From: Helopsaltes ochotensis
Taxonomy: Eukaryota > Chordata > Aves > Passeriformes > Locustellidae
Assembly (NCBI GenBank): GCA_013400155.1
Contig: VXBM01000567.1
Coordinates: 2,565 to 66,564 of the forward strand
DNA: 64,000 nucleotides
Reading direction: 5' to 3'
The position numbers and the translations under genes were made by a program. Positions within the stretch are counted from its first letter, which is position 1, and every line of letters starts with the position of its first letter. Below are positions 47,901 through 60,440 of the stretch, piece by piece. The notes below the pieces were generated by a model. It ran no database searches and was not told where the DNA came from. It worked only from the letters and a program-made list of their open reading frames with translations.

Positions 47901-49540
47901 TGACAGTATAATGAATGACCTGCCTTTGTCTAGGATAACCTATGGGCACGCTTTAAGCTTTTTCTTTCCAAGGTATATGAAACTCTCTCCTGCAGATACT
48001 CAACACAAAGAAAGGGCAGTGTCTCACCTGTGCATGCACAGGCTTTGTCTAGTTGTTGGAATGTATGCTCACATTGTACCATACCGTTCTAGTGCCCTCA
48101 AATTATCCAGATGGAGGTCTAGCCAGATTATTCAGTGGCATCCAGCCAGATGGGTGCCTATGTTTCCTTCCAGTGAAACCCAGAAAATGATGGAAATGAG
48201 TTACTGGTATTAACTAAGACAAATTTCCATCAATACCAGTTTTAAAAAAACCAAAGCAACCATAACATTAGTGCCAACATCACATTTTACCCTCTAAGAT
48301 CAACACGAGAATTTTGTGTGACTTTACATGAAATGTGACACCTTCTCACCTACCCCTAGGAGTGAGATACAGCCAGAAGGTGCATTCAGATGCAGAAACA
48401 GAGAAACACCTCCAGGTGTCAAATACAGGCGGGGCGAAACTGCTTTTGCCTCATATTCATCCCTCAATCAACAAGCTTCCTCTGCAGCTTATTCTTAACC
48501 CTGACACACTCATCTCCTCTGGCACCTCAGATAAAGATATTAAGAAAACAAACATAAGATAGTTCCCTCCATATTCCCAGAGGTATAAAATTCGTGTTTC
48601 TATCAGACATAGTCAAAAGTTCACTAAATTAGAATATCTTTTGAGTACTAAAATGTTTTACATACATTACATATGCAACCTGTAACTGAAAACCTTTTAC
48701 ATACATGGAGGATAAACACTTAAAAATTCCATCAGTGTTTTCCTGGAAGAAGCAGTACTGGTTAAGATCTTCCCACTAGGTAAAATGAGGATATCTCAAA
48801 CTGCCAATTCCATTGATCATAGTATAGAGCTAAGAAAAGTATGTTTAAACATATCTTTCTAAAAAAGCCCAACAACATTCCTGTCAATGCCACACACTGT
48901 CACTAGGGAGCAAAAGAAAAAAAGGCAACCTCACTCCAAACTCTACCATGGTATTTTCCCAACTTCCAAAAAGGCACAAGCAATATTTCCTTCTGATATT
49001 AATATATCCAGACTACCAGTTTTAATAGTGTTTAAGGGGAAACTACTTTATTCTATTGTCCTCATGAATCAAAAGGTCACACTGGAATTACTAGAAGGCT
49101 GAACATCTGCATGTTTATGAAGAAAGGAGTGATGATTAAGATAAAACCATCCCCTTACTGATCTCAGACTGCTCTTTCAGATTAAAAGAATAAAATTAAA
49201 TAATATCAAAACATTAAAGACTTCAGAGCTTGCTGAGAGTGAGTGAGTTCATGACAGGCACAAACACTAATAACTACATCTTCACTAACAACATTCTTCA
49301 CTGACAAACCATTATACCAAAGGCACATGTCTGTACACATGGATACATAGATTAAACATACTTCTTGTTGCTATAGGATTTCTACTTATTTTGCTCTTTT
49401 TGAATGTAAGTATATTACTCCATCAAAAAATTTCAACATCTTGAATACTGGAGAAATGAATAATGTATGCATGGGCTTGTGTGCTATGTGAAAATGTTGT
49501 ATGAGTCAACTGCAATTCCACAGGTCTGTTTCTATGCACA
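44910..49540. other. gene-free AT-rich stretch
   Basis: No gene or recognised repeat. The frame at 47857-48213 (118 codons) has no recognisable domain and unremarkable composition. Confidence 0.4.
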
Positions 49541-49930
49541 GTGTTTCAGCAGCTCATGCTAAATAAAGCCCCATTTCTGCCCCTCTCTATCATATTTAGC
49601 AGTTTAGCACTTTTGAAAAAAAAAAATGAGTAATTGCATTTAAGTCAACCTGCATGCACTGAAGTTAAGCACTGCTTAAGTGTTTGCAGGATTAGGGTTT
49701 AAGTTTCCAATTATCCCTATTGCAGCTGCGTGACATAGACCTCAATGAATGCATTTCTCATCAGTTTTAATTCACGTTTTCTCTTTCTGGGGACTGAAAA
49801 TGGCAAACATGAGTAGAGGCTGAGTGGTGTTGTTTTTGTTAGGCCTACACACCTAATAAAACAATATTTACTCTCAATATTATCATCAATAATTGAGTTA
49901 GAGGTTCACTGTATGACCCAGTGGTCATGC
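49540..49930. promoter_or_regulatory. candidate conserved non-coding element
   Basis: Non-repetitive block with GAGTAATTGCATTTAAG (near 49628), AGGATTAGGG (near 49689, an OTX/PITX-type GGATTA core), CCAATTATCCC (near 49707) and ATTATCATCAATAATTGAG (near 49878). Mixed motif types within 350 bases resemble a tissue-specific enhancer. Not aligned. Confidence 0.4.
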
Positions 49931-50890
49931 TAGACATGCTACCTCACTAAGAAACAGCTGAAGTTTTAAATTCAATATTGAGCAACTTCATTTTATATAT
50001 ATTTATATTTGTGTAGTGGGTGTCACTAGAATGAAACTAGCAATTGCTAGAGGTTTTGTGGTTGGTGTCGTTCAGAAGGTCGCAGTACCCCAATCCTACT
50101 GATACTTAAAAAAACATCCAGACTACATTTGTTTACCACTAGACCATGCTGTGGTCTTTCTTACACATAAATCATATGCAAAGCAGGGAAAAACAGGTAT
50201 TATACCATAACTTTTTTCACAAAATACTCAGATAAATTAATAAAATCAGGACCTTGTCCATACTAACTTGAGAAGTGCGCAAACTCTTGCTACTACATTA
50301 ATAGTTGAAATTTAGACACATGTAAGTGAGCTGAATTTGTCTGATGGCAGTAAAAACCAGCAGAATGTTTTAAGAGACATCAGACAGCTCTTAGAAAGCA
50401 CTAAGACTTAGGATTCCTGCCAGAGGATAAAAAACAACCAAGCAACTCTTAAGGTTGTAGGGATCTGACTTTTTTCTTTGCTTAAGTCTTCATTTGAAGG
50501 GGACCTGTTGACATAAACCCTGGCATCACAGTATCTTACCAATTAGAAAAGACTAAGGTCTTCCACATGTGAATGGACAGCTGGGTACAGAGATGTAAAG
50601 GTTAAGTTTGGTGCATGCCTGGCTTTCCTCCAGGACAGGGTCTAGAAACAGCAAGCATGAAGATAAAATCCAAGAACCTGAGAACACTTCAGAATTTGAT
50701 AATAAAGATATGGCTCGATTCGTTGTAAGGTTTAACGGCCTTTCCTTGTTCTACCTTCCCCTTAGCAGGATTCAGGTTTGGTCTCAACAGGAAGTCACAG
50801 AATTTTGGGGTTTTTTGTCACAATGACCACATATAGCTACTGAAGCAAATGTCAGGGAAAATTATATTTTAGTTCCTTATGCTACATATT

Positions 50891-51385
50891 GTAGAATCAT
50901 AAAGTGGCTTGGTTTGGAAGGGGCCTTAAAGATTATCTAGTCCCAACAACCCTGCCATGGGCAGGGACACCTTTCAGGTTCCTCAGTGCTCCATCCAGCC
51001 CGACCTTGAACACTTCCAGGGATGGAGTATCCACAGCTTCTCTGGGCAACTTGTTCCATTGACTCACCACCCTCACAGTAAGGACATATTTCCTAATATC
51101 TAATCTAAATCTGCTCTCTTTCAAATTTACTTCATCCTCCCTTGTTGTGTTACTACCACATGCCCCACATAAAGTCCTTCTTCACCTTTCTTAATGGCTC
51201 CCCTCAGATACTGGAAGACTGCAATTGGGTCACCCCAAAGCCTTCTCCTTTCCAGGCTGAACAATTCTCATTGACTGAGTCCTTCCTCTAGGAGAGTTGC
51301 TCCATCCCTCTAACTATCTTCATGGCCTTCCTCTGGACTTGCTCCAATATCTTTTGATGTGTCAAAAGACCCCAAGGAACACCAA
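50891..51385 (-). mobile_element. CR1 LINE 3' fragment (minus strand)
   Basis: Reverse complement of the CR1 3' region. It opens with GTAGAATCATAAAGTGGCTT (the reverse of the CR1 tail), followed by the reverse complement of the CR1 C-terminal coding and 3' UTR region, including GGGATGGAGTATCCACAGC, GGCAACTTGTTCCA and CTTCCTCTGGACTTGCTCCA. The 5' part is truncated near 51385, and no intact open frame remains. Confidence 0.92.
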
Positions 51386-51389
51386 GTCA

Positions 51390-52435
51390 AACACTTTTAC
51401 TCCCTTGACAAGCAGCAGATTCCCCAGTAATTAAGTTTCCTGATGTTGTTGATCAACAGGAAGATGATTGAGTTATGGTGATACAACAGAATGCAACATG
51501 GTTGAAAATCAACCTGTGAAATTCAGATTTCCATTTCTTTCCTCTTGCACAAGGCAGAGTGTTTTCTATCTTTTTGATCTTTTTCTATCCATCAGTTCCC
51601 AATCATACCATTTTCCATTGCCCAATCATTTTCCAAAGCATCCTTTTTGTCCCTTTTTGCTTTCCCTGTGTCATTTTATTCTTCTCATGGACTTTAGCCC
51701 AATCAAACTCAACATTTTATCTGCTCCATTTTTTTTTTACTGTATCTGTTTACTGTATCTATTCCCTCTATACTACCTTACATACCTACATCTGTATATA
51801 TCATGTTGATTACTATTCCCAACATCTGACTTCTTGTATCCTCTAAAACTTTATTCGGAATCTGATTTTCCTCAATCCAGTTTTATTAATAAAACTGGCC
51901 ACAATATTATTTAACAACCTGAGGGATCTGAAACATCAATTATTAAAATGCATAAAAATACACCACAGAAAATTTTCTATTACCTTGTTATTTTGAAAAA
52001 TGCCAGTGTGTCCCATTTTTTCATTAAGAAAATGTTCCAATCACAAGTGTGACAAAATCATTGTGTTTGTCATTGCAAATTTTAGAAGGTCTATAATAAA
52101 AATATTATTTTTTATTAATCCTTAATTAAGGATTTTGATTGCAAACTTTTGAAAACTGTAAATTTGGGGAAATTTTGACCAACAGTAATGCAGAGACTCT
52201 TAAACACTTATGTGTTATGTTAAAAACAATTAATTTAATCTCAGAACAGGCTGATGAAACAGATAGTATTTCAGTGGTAAGTATCTAACACTTTCCAAAG
52301 TGAAACCCACAGGTCTCCATGTACTTGCATTGGGTCATTGGACAGAGACTACCTATGGCAGCAGCCCTCTTGTAAGAGTGCAGAAATGAGCCCAGACACA
52401 GACTTCTTGTTCATCACAGCATGAAAAGGGCCTTA
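51390..52435. other. gene-free AT-rich stretch
   Basis: T-rich and pyrimidine-rich around 51530-51800. The open frames there encode phenylalanine/leucine-rich chance peptides. No gene or repeat assigned. Confidence 0.4.
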
Positions 52436-52439
52436 GTCT

Positions 52440-52920
52440 AGTCCCCTCTGCAGCTTAGCCACCCTGACTCCAACCATTCACTGACTCTGGCTGCAGCAAT
52501 CTCCTGCTGTAGGTTTCCCTTGCAGCCTCTGACTGCTGGTTATTTCCTGCTAAACTATGACTGCATATATTTGTTTGCGGACTCTGACTGCAGGCTTTTA
52601 CCTAGCTAGACTGTGACTGCAGGTTCCAACTACAGGCTCTAACTGCAGACCCAGACTGACCTCACAGCAGGGATTGTCTCTCCCCAGTATCCTTCTTCTT
52701 CATGATCCTCTCATTTCCTCTTCCTCAAGCTTCCTCCTCATTCATGATTCTCCCCTCACCAGCTAACCCACTCCCTTTTATCACATTTCTCTTTATTGGA
52801 TGCAGCTGTGACTCATCAGGGACGATGCTGAATTGGGTAATTAACACAGCTGTTACTTATCAGGGGCAAGGTCACCTGTATTCCCTTCTCCTACAACTAC
52901 TGAGAAGATAGATGCTACCA
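52440..52920 (-). mobile_element. probable degraded LTR (minus strand)
   Basis: Read on the minus strand it starts TGGTAGCATC. It then carries GTCACAGCTGCATCCAATAAA and ATGTGATAAAAGGGAG (a TATA-like box), followed by a purine-rich part and a degenerate array of CTGCAGTCAGAG units. This order resembles LTRs of avian endogenous retroviruses, but termini and target-site duplication could not be fixed. It could instead be unrelated satellite-like DNA. Confidence 0.4.
52465..52660 (+). repeat. degenerate minisatellite (CTCTGACTGCAGGTT-like units)
   Basis: About nine imperfect copies of a CTGACTGCAGG-type word, spaced irregularly at 15-35 bases. The unit reads best on the plus strand. Confidence 0.65.
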
Positions 52921-55900
52921 GATATTGTAGAGTAAATAGACACTAAATTTTGCTCTGGAATATGATTTTGTTTCTATGCATATGCACATTTTTACCAACA
53001 AACCCATCTTTAATAAATTATATTTTGTTTGGGGAATTGGTTTATGAACACTGGCTAACATAAACAACAGCTATACTCTGATAGCTTTGCAATGCAACTC
53101 AACAGGACATCTATCCCAGAAGATGCATTCAAGTGTTGGTAAGATTTCTAAACAAACCAGCAGTCATATTTCAGAACTCCTGTCCAGGTTAAAGGGAAAA
53201 TAAAAATCAGAGACTGGAATAAAATCTAAGTCTTCTGGCTTTTAGTGGCATTTCTTAACCAAGATGTAGTTACTGCAGTTCTGTACTCAGAAATAAACTC
53301 ACCATGTACCTTGTTATATTCAGTCTCAGCAACAGAATCCAGGACTCAGTTACTGGAAGTAAGAAATACAGTCTTAACCCTCCAGTTTGTTTTTCATATA
53401 GCACACAGGAAAGCAGTGGAGAAGAGAAGCGTTCATCATAAGCCCCCATAATATTCTGCAAGTATAAAAAATTGTGGCAGACAATATGAAAGATATTAAT
53501 ATATTTAAATACTGAAGTGGAGAGAAGGAGCAGAGAAAATGCATAAAACACAACAGATGACCTCCACCAACCTAGATTTTCAGGTTGCTGCTGCTACATT
53601 GGGCAAGAAAAATGTCTATCTGTAGAGGTCCAAATACACTAAGCTTTAACCTGCAGAAGGTCTGTAGGAATATTAATGTCATAGTCCATCCCAAAAATCA
53701 CTGCAGAGAAGTTAATAATTCGAAAAAGATCTTGAAAGAAAAAAAAAAAAAGAAAAGTTGTCATGTGTTATTTGAGTATCAGCTGGTACATAATAGAAAC
53801 CAAAGAAAAGTAAATGCTAAGAGTAATTTTACAAAATTTCCTCATTTTTAATCCAAGTTTTCACATTTTCTTTGCCCATGGCAAAGTACATGCATGTCAA
53901 AAATGCCTGAAGGCAAAGACATTTTATATTGTGGTTGTGACCAAACAACTCCTTTAGCCTTAGAAATGAATCTGATCATCTGTAAACCTATGTGACATAG
54001 CATATCAATTCAGTGTCATGATGTGGTAGAAGACCAAGTCTACCTTTCTTATAAGAGGTGAGGCCTTTCATCTGAAAGCAGCTTCACATAAATTTGTAAA
54101 GTAATGGACTACCAGGTTAGGAAATGCACACCCTAAAGCTGAATAAGATCCTGACTGTAATGCAAGATGGTGAGGAGGGGATTAAATTCTGCTGCATTGC
54201 AACTTCTCACAGCATCTTTTCATAATGCCACTGGTAATTTTAAATGTGGAAAATGTGCACCATTTTTGGAAGGGAGGGTGAGAGAAACAGGGTCTAGGGT
54301 CTAAAATTTCTATCAAAATCAGAGCGAGTCCTACCTGGCTGTCTTAGGACATTGCTAGAAGCATGGAAGAGTACCACAGAGAGAGCAAGGCTTATCAAAC
54401 TCAGTGGAGGAGGGACAAAAACGAAGGTTTATCTTTTCTCTAATTAGTTTCTGGAATTGTGGACAAGCAATAAAATGGTGAGTCCTAACACATGAGCACA
54501 GTTCTTGTGCAGTCATTTGGCCAAAAGGTTTTAGCAGAGTAATTCTTTGTTTTCTATCTTCTAGCAGACACCTACATCATCTCAATACTCCCAGTGGTTC
54601 AGCACTGAGCTTGCATTATTTCTCCTTTACCAATGTCCACTTAAATGGTCACAAATAAGAAGGGCTATAACATTTTGTGGGAAAAAAAAATGTCCATGAG
54701 GGTAAAATGTTAACTTCAACATATATGCAGATGTGACTTTAAAATGCAGAGTTGTAATTATTCCAAATGTGATGCTACTACTTAAAACCCATGTTCGTTC
54801 CATTCTTTATGATTGTTTCAACTTTTTTCCTCTCTGCTCAGTTGTTTGACCAGCTTCATAGTGCATCAACTTTTCATAACTTACAAAGGCAGGCCATCAT
54901 CAGACCATAACAGCTGGATCCATACTAGGGCATTACATATCTACCATTGTACAAGTAAATTAAGTGAATTACGTATTACTATCATCACTACTGAATTTTT
55001 AAAGTAATAAAAAAGAGAATAAAAAAAAGTCATAATTGCTATTTTTAATTCTAGTGTGGAATGTATCTATTTAAACAATGGCACCAACAATATTCCAGTA
55101 GTTTATCATTAGAGTGGTAAGAGATTTGGCTCAGAGAATTTTGGTCCTATTTGCATTTGTTTCCATCAAATACACATACACTGACTACTTTTTTAGTGCT
55201 ACAGCAGTATCAAAATACAAGAAGGAAAAATGGTACTTGCTACTTTAGCAAGCAACACTATTTTCTGTCTGAACAATATAATTTTGCATTTTAGGAATTC
55301 AAGAGAAACACCTGGCTTTACTAAGACAAGAACCTGGATTTAAAGCCTAGCATAAAAAATCCATCCAGGAGGAGATCACACCAGTCCAATTGCCCTGTAA
55401 AGATGGTTTGTGTAATGTGCCAGCAACAAATATTGGAAGACATCCTGCCACTTTGTGTCCTGTGTGATTAGTAATATGTAAGAACTGCGTCCACGAAGGT
55501 GGTTTTTCTTTTTCCCTCAGAATTCTCTTTCAGTTTACAGCCTTTGAGAACTTTTCCACAGTAAAGCTCACAAACATTTCTTTTGTAGATTTTCTTCACA
55601 ATTTATAAAGACTAGTCTTAAAAAGAAGAAAGTATGAAACAGAGCTAGGGTTTCCTTCCTTTCTTTTCAGTAAAAGGGTACAAGCACTGTCTCAATTTTT
55701 CAGTCACTCTATAAATAATGTCTCACTGCATTTTCTTTATGAGTATATAAATATGTTTAGCTTTGGTATCTTAATGTACGCAGCACATTCTGCTATGAGA
55801 TCAAGGCAAGTTCATGCCCCATCTTCAAATTCTCTAATGCCTTAGGAAAATGACTGCTACAAATATTTGGGAGTTAGAAGTGCACACAGAAATTACCAGT

Positions 55901-56050
55901 AACATTTCCCCTTTGATTGCCATAGTGAACAACAAACATTGTAAAAGTAGAAAGAGAGCAAAATGACATGATACCGTGTAAAATCACATTACCAAAAATA
56001 TACCTGTAAATGAAAGCTTTGAGAAAATGCTATATTTTTTAATAGGAAAT
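52921..56050. other. gene-free AT-rich stretch
   Basis: No gene or recognised interspersed repeat. Short A runs (53738-53754) and unremarkable open frames only. Confidence 0.4.
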
Positions 56051-56330
56051 ATAGATCACTTGAATGAATATGCAATATTCTCTGAGGCTTTGAATTAAAT
56101 AAAGACCTTAATAATTTCCCTAATTACTTCTGTTGTGATTTTACCTTTGAGCCTATATGAAACAAACATCTAACAATTAGTTACACTAATTTAATCATCT
56201 GGTTTTAAATAAATGGCTGTTAGTATTTCTTTTAACAAACTTGTTTTAGAAAGACCAAAGACAAAATTGTTTTTTTTGATTCAGCGTCCAACAGGTCATT
56301 TAGTTTGGTCTAACATATTTATTTGAGTTT
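56050..56330. promoter_or_regulatory. candidate conserved non-coding element
   Basis: Contains TTGAATTAAATAAAG, CCTTAATAATTTCCCTAATT, AACAATTAGTTACACTAATT and TTTAATCATC within 200 bases, followed by CTTGTTTTAG and AACAAAATTG-like words. High TAAT density, no simple repeats. Not aligned. Confidence 0.36.
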
Positions 56331-58480
56331 TCTGCCCAGCAGCTGAAGTCCTCTATCTGGCGACACAAGAAACGCAACAAAAGCTACAGCAGAAGGTGGA
56401 ACACATTATTTGGTAACACATCTCAAACACAGCCTGGACAAACCACCTCTGAGGGTAAAAACATACATCACATTTCAGCTTCCAAGCCCAATTTAGTCTT
56501 CAGTCTCTCAACTGAGCCTGTCAATTAGGGTGTCAATTAGGCCTTGATCCAGCAGAGCACCGAAGCATGTGTGTAATCTGAGCGTGTGAATAACACTGTT
56601 GCTCACTGCAAATCAGGATGATAGTGATGGGGGACAAATGAACAGGACCACCAGTTCATTCTCACATACAGCAATTACAACACACTTTAAAATATTTTCT
56701 TGAAGCAACATACTGGAAAATTGTGGCATTTGTCATCTCTGCTCATTTTGGAGCCACTATGAACCAGGGTTGCCATTCATCTTTTTTTTGTTGTTTTTTC
56801 TTTTCTGTTTGGCAGAAAGAAACTAGATATTTAGTCCTGTAAAACTACATGAAAAATCACCTCTTTCCAAACTACACCTGATTTAAAGTGGCATCTCTCT
56901 TTATTGAGCTATACAATAATAAAATTGTTTTTTATGTGTAGTGCAAATGCAAGATTTTCAGTATTTGACTTTTTAGTGGACTTGGCACTAGCAAGGCTGC
57001 TGCTTCTAGATATATAATTCGAAGTGATTCATTGTTTTGTGCCTCAGCATGCCTGTACCTAACATGAAGAGCATGATCCCTCTCTTTTTGCAAAGCACTG
57101 AGGTCTTCCAATTAAAGAAGCATTCCTCTGGAATAACTTTTTGCTGTTGTTGCTTAGGCATTCATAATGTGGCTCCTGAGGCAAGCTAGTAGCCATTGCT
57201 GATCCATATTCCTACCCATGAAAGTTAAAAGTGTAGCTACAGCATGAGATTCTCCAGTTAGAGAATCACAAAGAACTGCACAATGATGTGCCTGCAGAAG
57301 AACTAGTGGAGGCAGGGCTGGGAATGTCACACTCAGGAGTCCACTGGGATGTGGCAATAGTTTTACTCTCTGGATGCTCCCTTAGTAACTAGGTGAGAAA
57401 TACAGAAATGTTATCTTTAAGAACTTTCTCCTGGACTCTTTAAAGCTTTTTCCCATGCCAGTTTTAAAATGCCACAAATGTTTGGGATAAACAATGCAAC
57501 ATGGAACGTGCTAATGACAGAAACAAGCCAGCCTTTGCAACAAGCTTTCGATGCTAGGCAAATGCAAGTAAAAATACCCTGGTAGCACAAATCCACATTT
57601 TTCTCTTCAAGTCTGATCTTAGCCTGAGAGACCGACAGCCTGACAAATTCTTTTATCTTAATTGCAGAGCAAGTGATGTAACAAAGAATACAAAACTAGG
57701 TTCAGGGTTTTGTGACACTCAGTTACAAAATGCTTCCATGCTGGATAACACTACTCAGAAAGGAAAGGGATCCAGTAAGAGCCTAATCTTGCTCCCACTG
57801 GAGTTTGCAGCAAAACTTACGCAGAACAAGAATGAAACCTAAATTTGACACCGATGTTAAAACTGATGGACTCCTTTCTATAACCTGTCAAGTCAGTGAT
57901 AGGTTGTTTGTACCTTTGATTGTTACAGGGAAATTACCAGATCAGAATTCTGAATCCTTGTAATAAATGAACTTTCAAAAATGTAATACTTGCTTCTCAA
58001 ACACTGTGTCATATGTTTTGTCAGGCTAGTGTAACACAAAAGGTTGTGATGTATACATTAAGATTTAAATGCACTCTTTGGAAGTGACATGAAATGTGCA
58101 GCCTTTCCATTGTTTTTACACAAGGAAATTAACTCATTATTTCTATCTCAAGATTCAACCTCCAAAGCATCTCAACAGCAATGTTTTTTACCTTCTGAAA
58201 TCTGCTGTGCATGAAATGTTTTTTGTAGCTTTCTACCGAAGGAAAAATAGTTAAAAAAAAAGACAAAAGATTGATATTGGCAAAAACTTTTCTCCCCAAT
58301 GCATTGGCATGTTTACTTATCCATACATAGTCAAAGCTCATCAAAATACTTTTCCTCTTCTGAGAAAAACGTCCTCCTGATTTTTTGGTTTAAGCAGAAT
58401 AAAACACATGGTGGAAGGTGCACGCACTCTATGAAAGGAGAAAGCCACTGAGCCAGAAAACAATTCTAAAATGTGTACAG
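56331..58480. other. gene-free stretch
   Basis: No gene recognised. A small tandem duplication TGTCAATTAGG occurs at 56519-56541. Some parts (57490-57570) look non-neutral but lack a clear motif cluster. Confidence 0.38.
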
Positions 58481-59000
58481 GGCTACAACAGTTAAATCTC
58501 AAAGCTGCTGAGAAATTGCTTGGATGCTATGAGCAAAAAGTGTGGTTCCAGAGTATAATCCTAGTGATACACTATGTTCTTTGCAAAAGGTTGTGAGGCC
58601 TTGGCCTAATAAGCATAATCTCATTACACTGCAAATAAAAGTTTCCTATTTATCTCCAGATTTCAAATGAATCTAATAAGGCTTATGATACAGTCACCCA
58701 ATACCCTAATCATATTTCTGCCTATCTAAAAGCAATCAGTAATTGTGTTATAGCAGAACGTGCTGACAATACCTCTGACACAGAAAGGAGAATGAGAGCC
58801 CAGCTGTACTAATTAAATTAAATGCTAGGCTGATGGAATACATTTGCTGAAGCTTGGAGAGTATGGGTGCAGAATTAATAAGCATTACAGCTTAGAGCAG
58901 GAGATGATATCATAATGGATGCAAGGTTTTGATGTGGAGAGCCTCATTCAGATTCAATGTACCATAATGTACGGATGTGACAGCTGCTTAGAGAGGTGCA
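58480..59000. promoter_or_regulatory. candidate conserved non-coding element, strongest in the window
   Basis: About 500 bases of unique sequence just left of a CpG cluster. Words include GGCCTAATAAGCATAATC (near 58603), TCTAATAAGGCTTATGATAC (near 58673), CCTAATCATATTTC (near 58704), CAGTAATTGTG (near 58737), ACTAATTAAATTAAATGC (near 58809) and AGAATTAATAAGCATTACAG (near 58871). The related AATAAGCAT words recur near 58608 and 58877. The length, position and lack of repeats are typical of deeply conserved developmental enhancers. Conservation was not tested. Confidence 0.45.
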
Positions 59001-59329
59001 GAACCTTGAACAAAGTGCACAGGAACTTTCTCTCTCCCCTCCTTCTTTTTTCCCCTCCTCTCCCTCCTCCCCCCATCTTTTTTTGTTACTCGCTTAGAAA
59101 CTGTATTTTTATATTATATGTGAGCTCAAACAAATACTGTTGTGGGCCATAGTTTATTATTTATTGCAATCCTACTGGTTTGCACTGTGGTTTCTTTTCA
59201 TCTCCTCCTGTCTGCCGTTTTAAACTTACCGTCCCTGAAAATTAGAGAAAAGCCGTTTGAAAAACATTTTATAACGCAATGTATGTATGGTTAATCACAA
59301 TTTCGCCTCTCTTCCATGATTTTTAATGC

Positions 59330-60000
59330 CAGAAACCCCGAGTGCAGGGGAAATCCCGCAAGAAAGACGAAAATCCAAACGCAGACCACTCCTGTCACTG
59401 CGGCCAAGCTGCTGCAGGGAGGGCTTGGGAACGAGCACGAACCATCGGAGAGGACCAAGGGCCGGCTGCCCGGCCGAGGGCCGCGGGGCCCCGCCGCTCT
59501 CCGCGCCCGGCCCGTGCCAGCGCAGCACAATCTCCTGCTCACAAATGGCTGGCGGGCAGCGCCGGCCGGGGCTCATTACCATGAGAATTTTGACAGGATA
59601 TGAGATTACTAATCCTGAACTTTGCGGGCTGACCCCTCATTCGCGAGCACACAATGCCGGTGTCTCCCGCCCAGGCCCCTCAGCACGTTTCCCCCCCCGC
59701 CCCGGGCACACGCACAAGCCACACACGGACACCTCCGGGCCGCGGCTGCTCTGCCGCCGCCGCCCCTCCCCGCCAGGCCCGCCCGGCCCNNNNNNNNNNN
59801 NNNNNNNNNNNNNNNNNNNNNNNNNNNNNNNNNNNNNNNNNNNNNNNNNNNNNNNNNNNNNNNNNNNNNNNNNNNNNNNNNNNNNNNNNNNNNNNNNNNN
59901 NNNNNNNNNNNNNNNNGCTGGCCGCGGCCCCGCTGGAGGGGCTGCCCGCGCCAGCTCTCCGCGCCGGCCTCCCTCGCCCCCAAAACCGGCCCCTCCTGAA
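59330..60000. promoter_or_regulatory. CpG island interrupted by an assembly gap
   Basis: Strong CpG and GC enrichment on both sides of 127 N, abruptly different from the AT-rich flanks. A minus-strand splice-donor-like sequence (GGACGGTAAGTTT, exon end at 59230) lies about 100 bases left of the island. Open frames here have no recognisable protein. Most likely a promoter-associated island of a transcript whose body is not coding in this window. Confidence 0.6.
59790..59916. other. assembly gap (127 N) in CpG island
   Basis: Run of N in extremely GC-rich DNA, a common cause of lost sequence in bird assemblies. Frames spanning it are artefacts. Confidence 0.99.
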
Positions 60001-60240
60001 AACACAGCGCCTATTAAGCTGCTGAAAACAGCAGATTTCCACTGATACTATACAGATAGAGCTGACCATTAAATCGCAATTTTACATCCCCAGGCAGCAG
60101 TGACTGCTGACAACCTCTAAAGCTTGTAATCCCATTTAACCCCCTCCTGTCATGAGCAGGCCCACCCTTTTGGAATAATGCAGGCCAAATTAAACCTGAC
60201 ACGGCAACAAGAGAAATAAAACCCCCTTTAGCTTAAAAGT
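60000..60240. promoter_or_regulatory. candidate conserved non-coding element
   Basis: Directly right of the CpG island. Unique sequence with GCGCCTATTAAGCTGCTG (near 60007), GACCATTAAATCGCAATTTT (near 60064), CTTGTAATCCCATTTAACC (near 60123) and CCAAATTAAACCTGACACGG (near 60184). With the block at 58480-59000 it brackets the island. Inference only. Confidence 0.4.
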
Positions 60241-60428
60241 CATGCCACAGTGGGTAACCCTGACCTTCAGCTTTCCCGCTCCCTTCTCTAGGGAGCTCCC
60301 CCCCGCCGCTGGCGTTGACAGAGGCGGGAGTGGGGCATTGCAAGGCGGCTGGATGGCCCTGGGGACAAATTAAAGGGAATTTTGCTAGACAATAGAAGGA
60401 AATTTCACCTGAGGGGTTTTCTTTCCCT

Positions 60429-60440
60429 CCCCCCCCCCCC
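60429..60440. repeat. homopolymer C run (12 bases)
   Basis: Twelve consecutive C, flanked by pyrimidine-rich DNA. Confidence 0.95.

Noticed and set aside
47857..48213. 118-codon frame in the gene desert
   Set aside because: No recognised domain, no promoter or splice context; length is within chance expectation for 64 kb.
59326..60045. 239-codon plus-strand open frame
   Set aside because: It crosses 127 N and a CpG island; the frame across the gap is meaningless.
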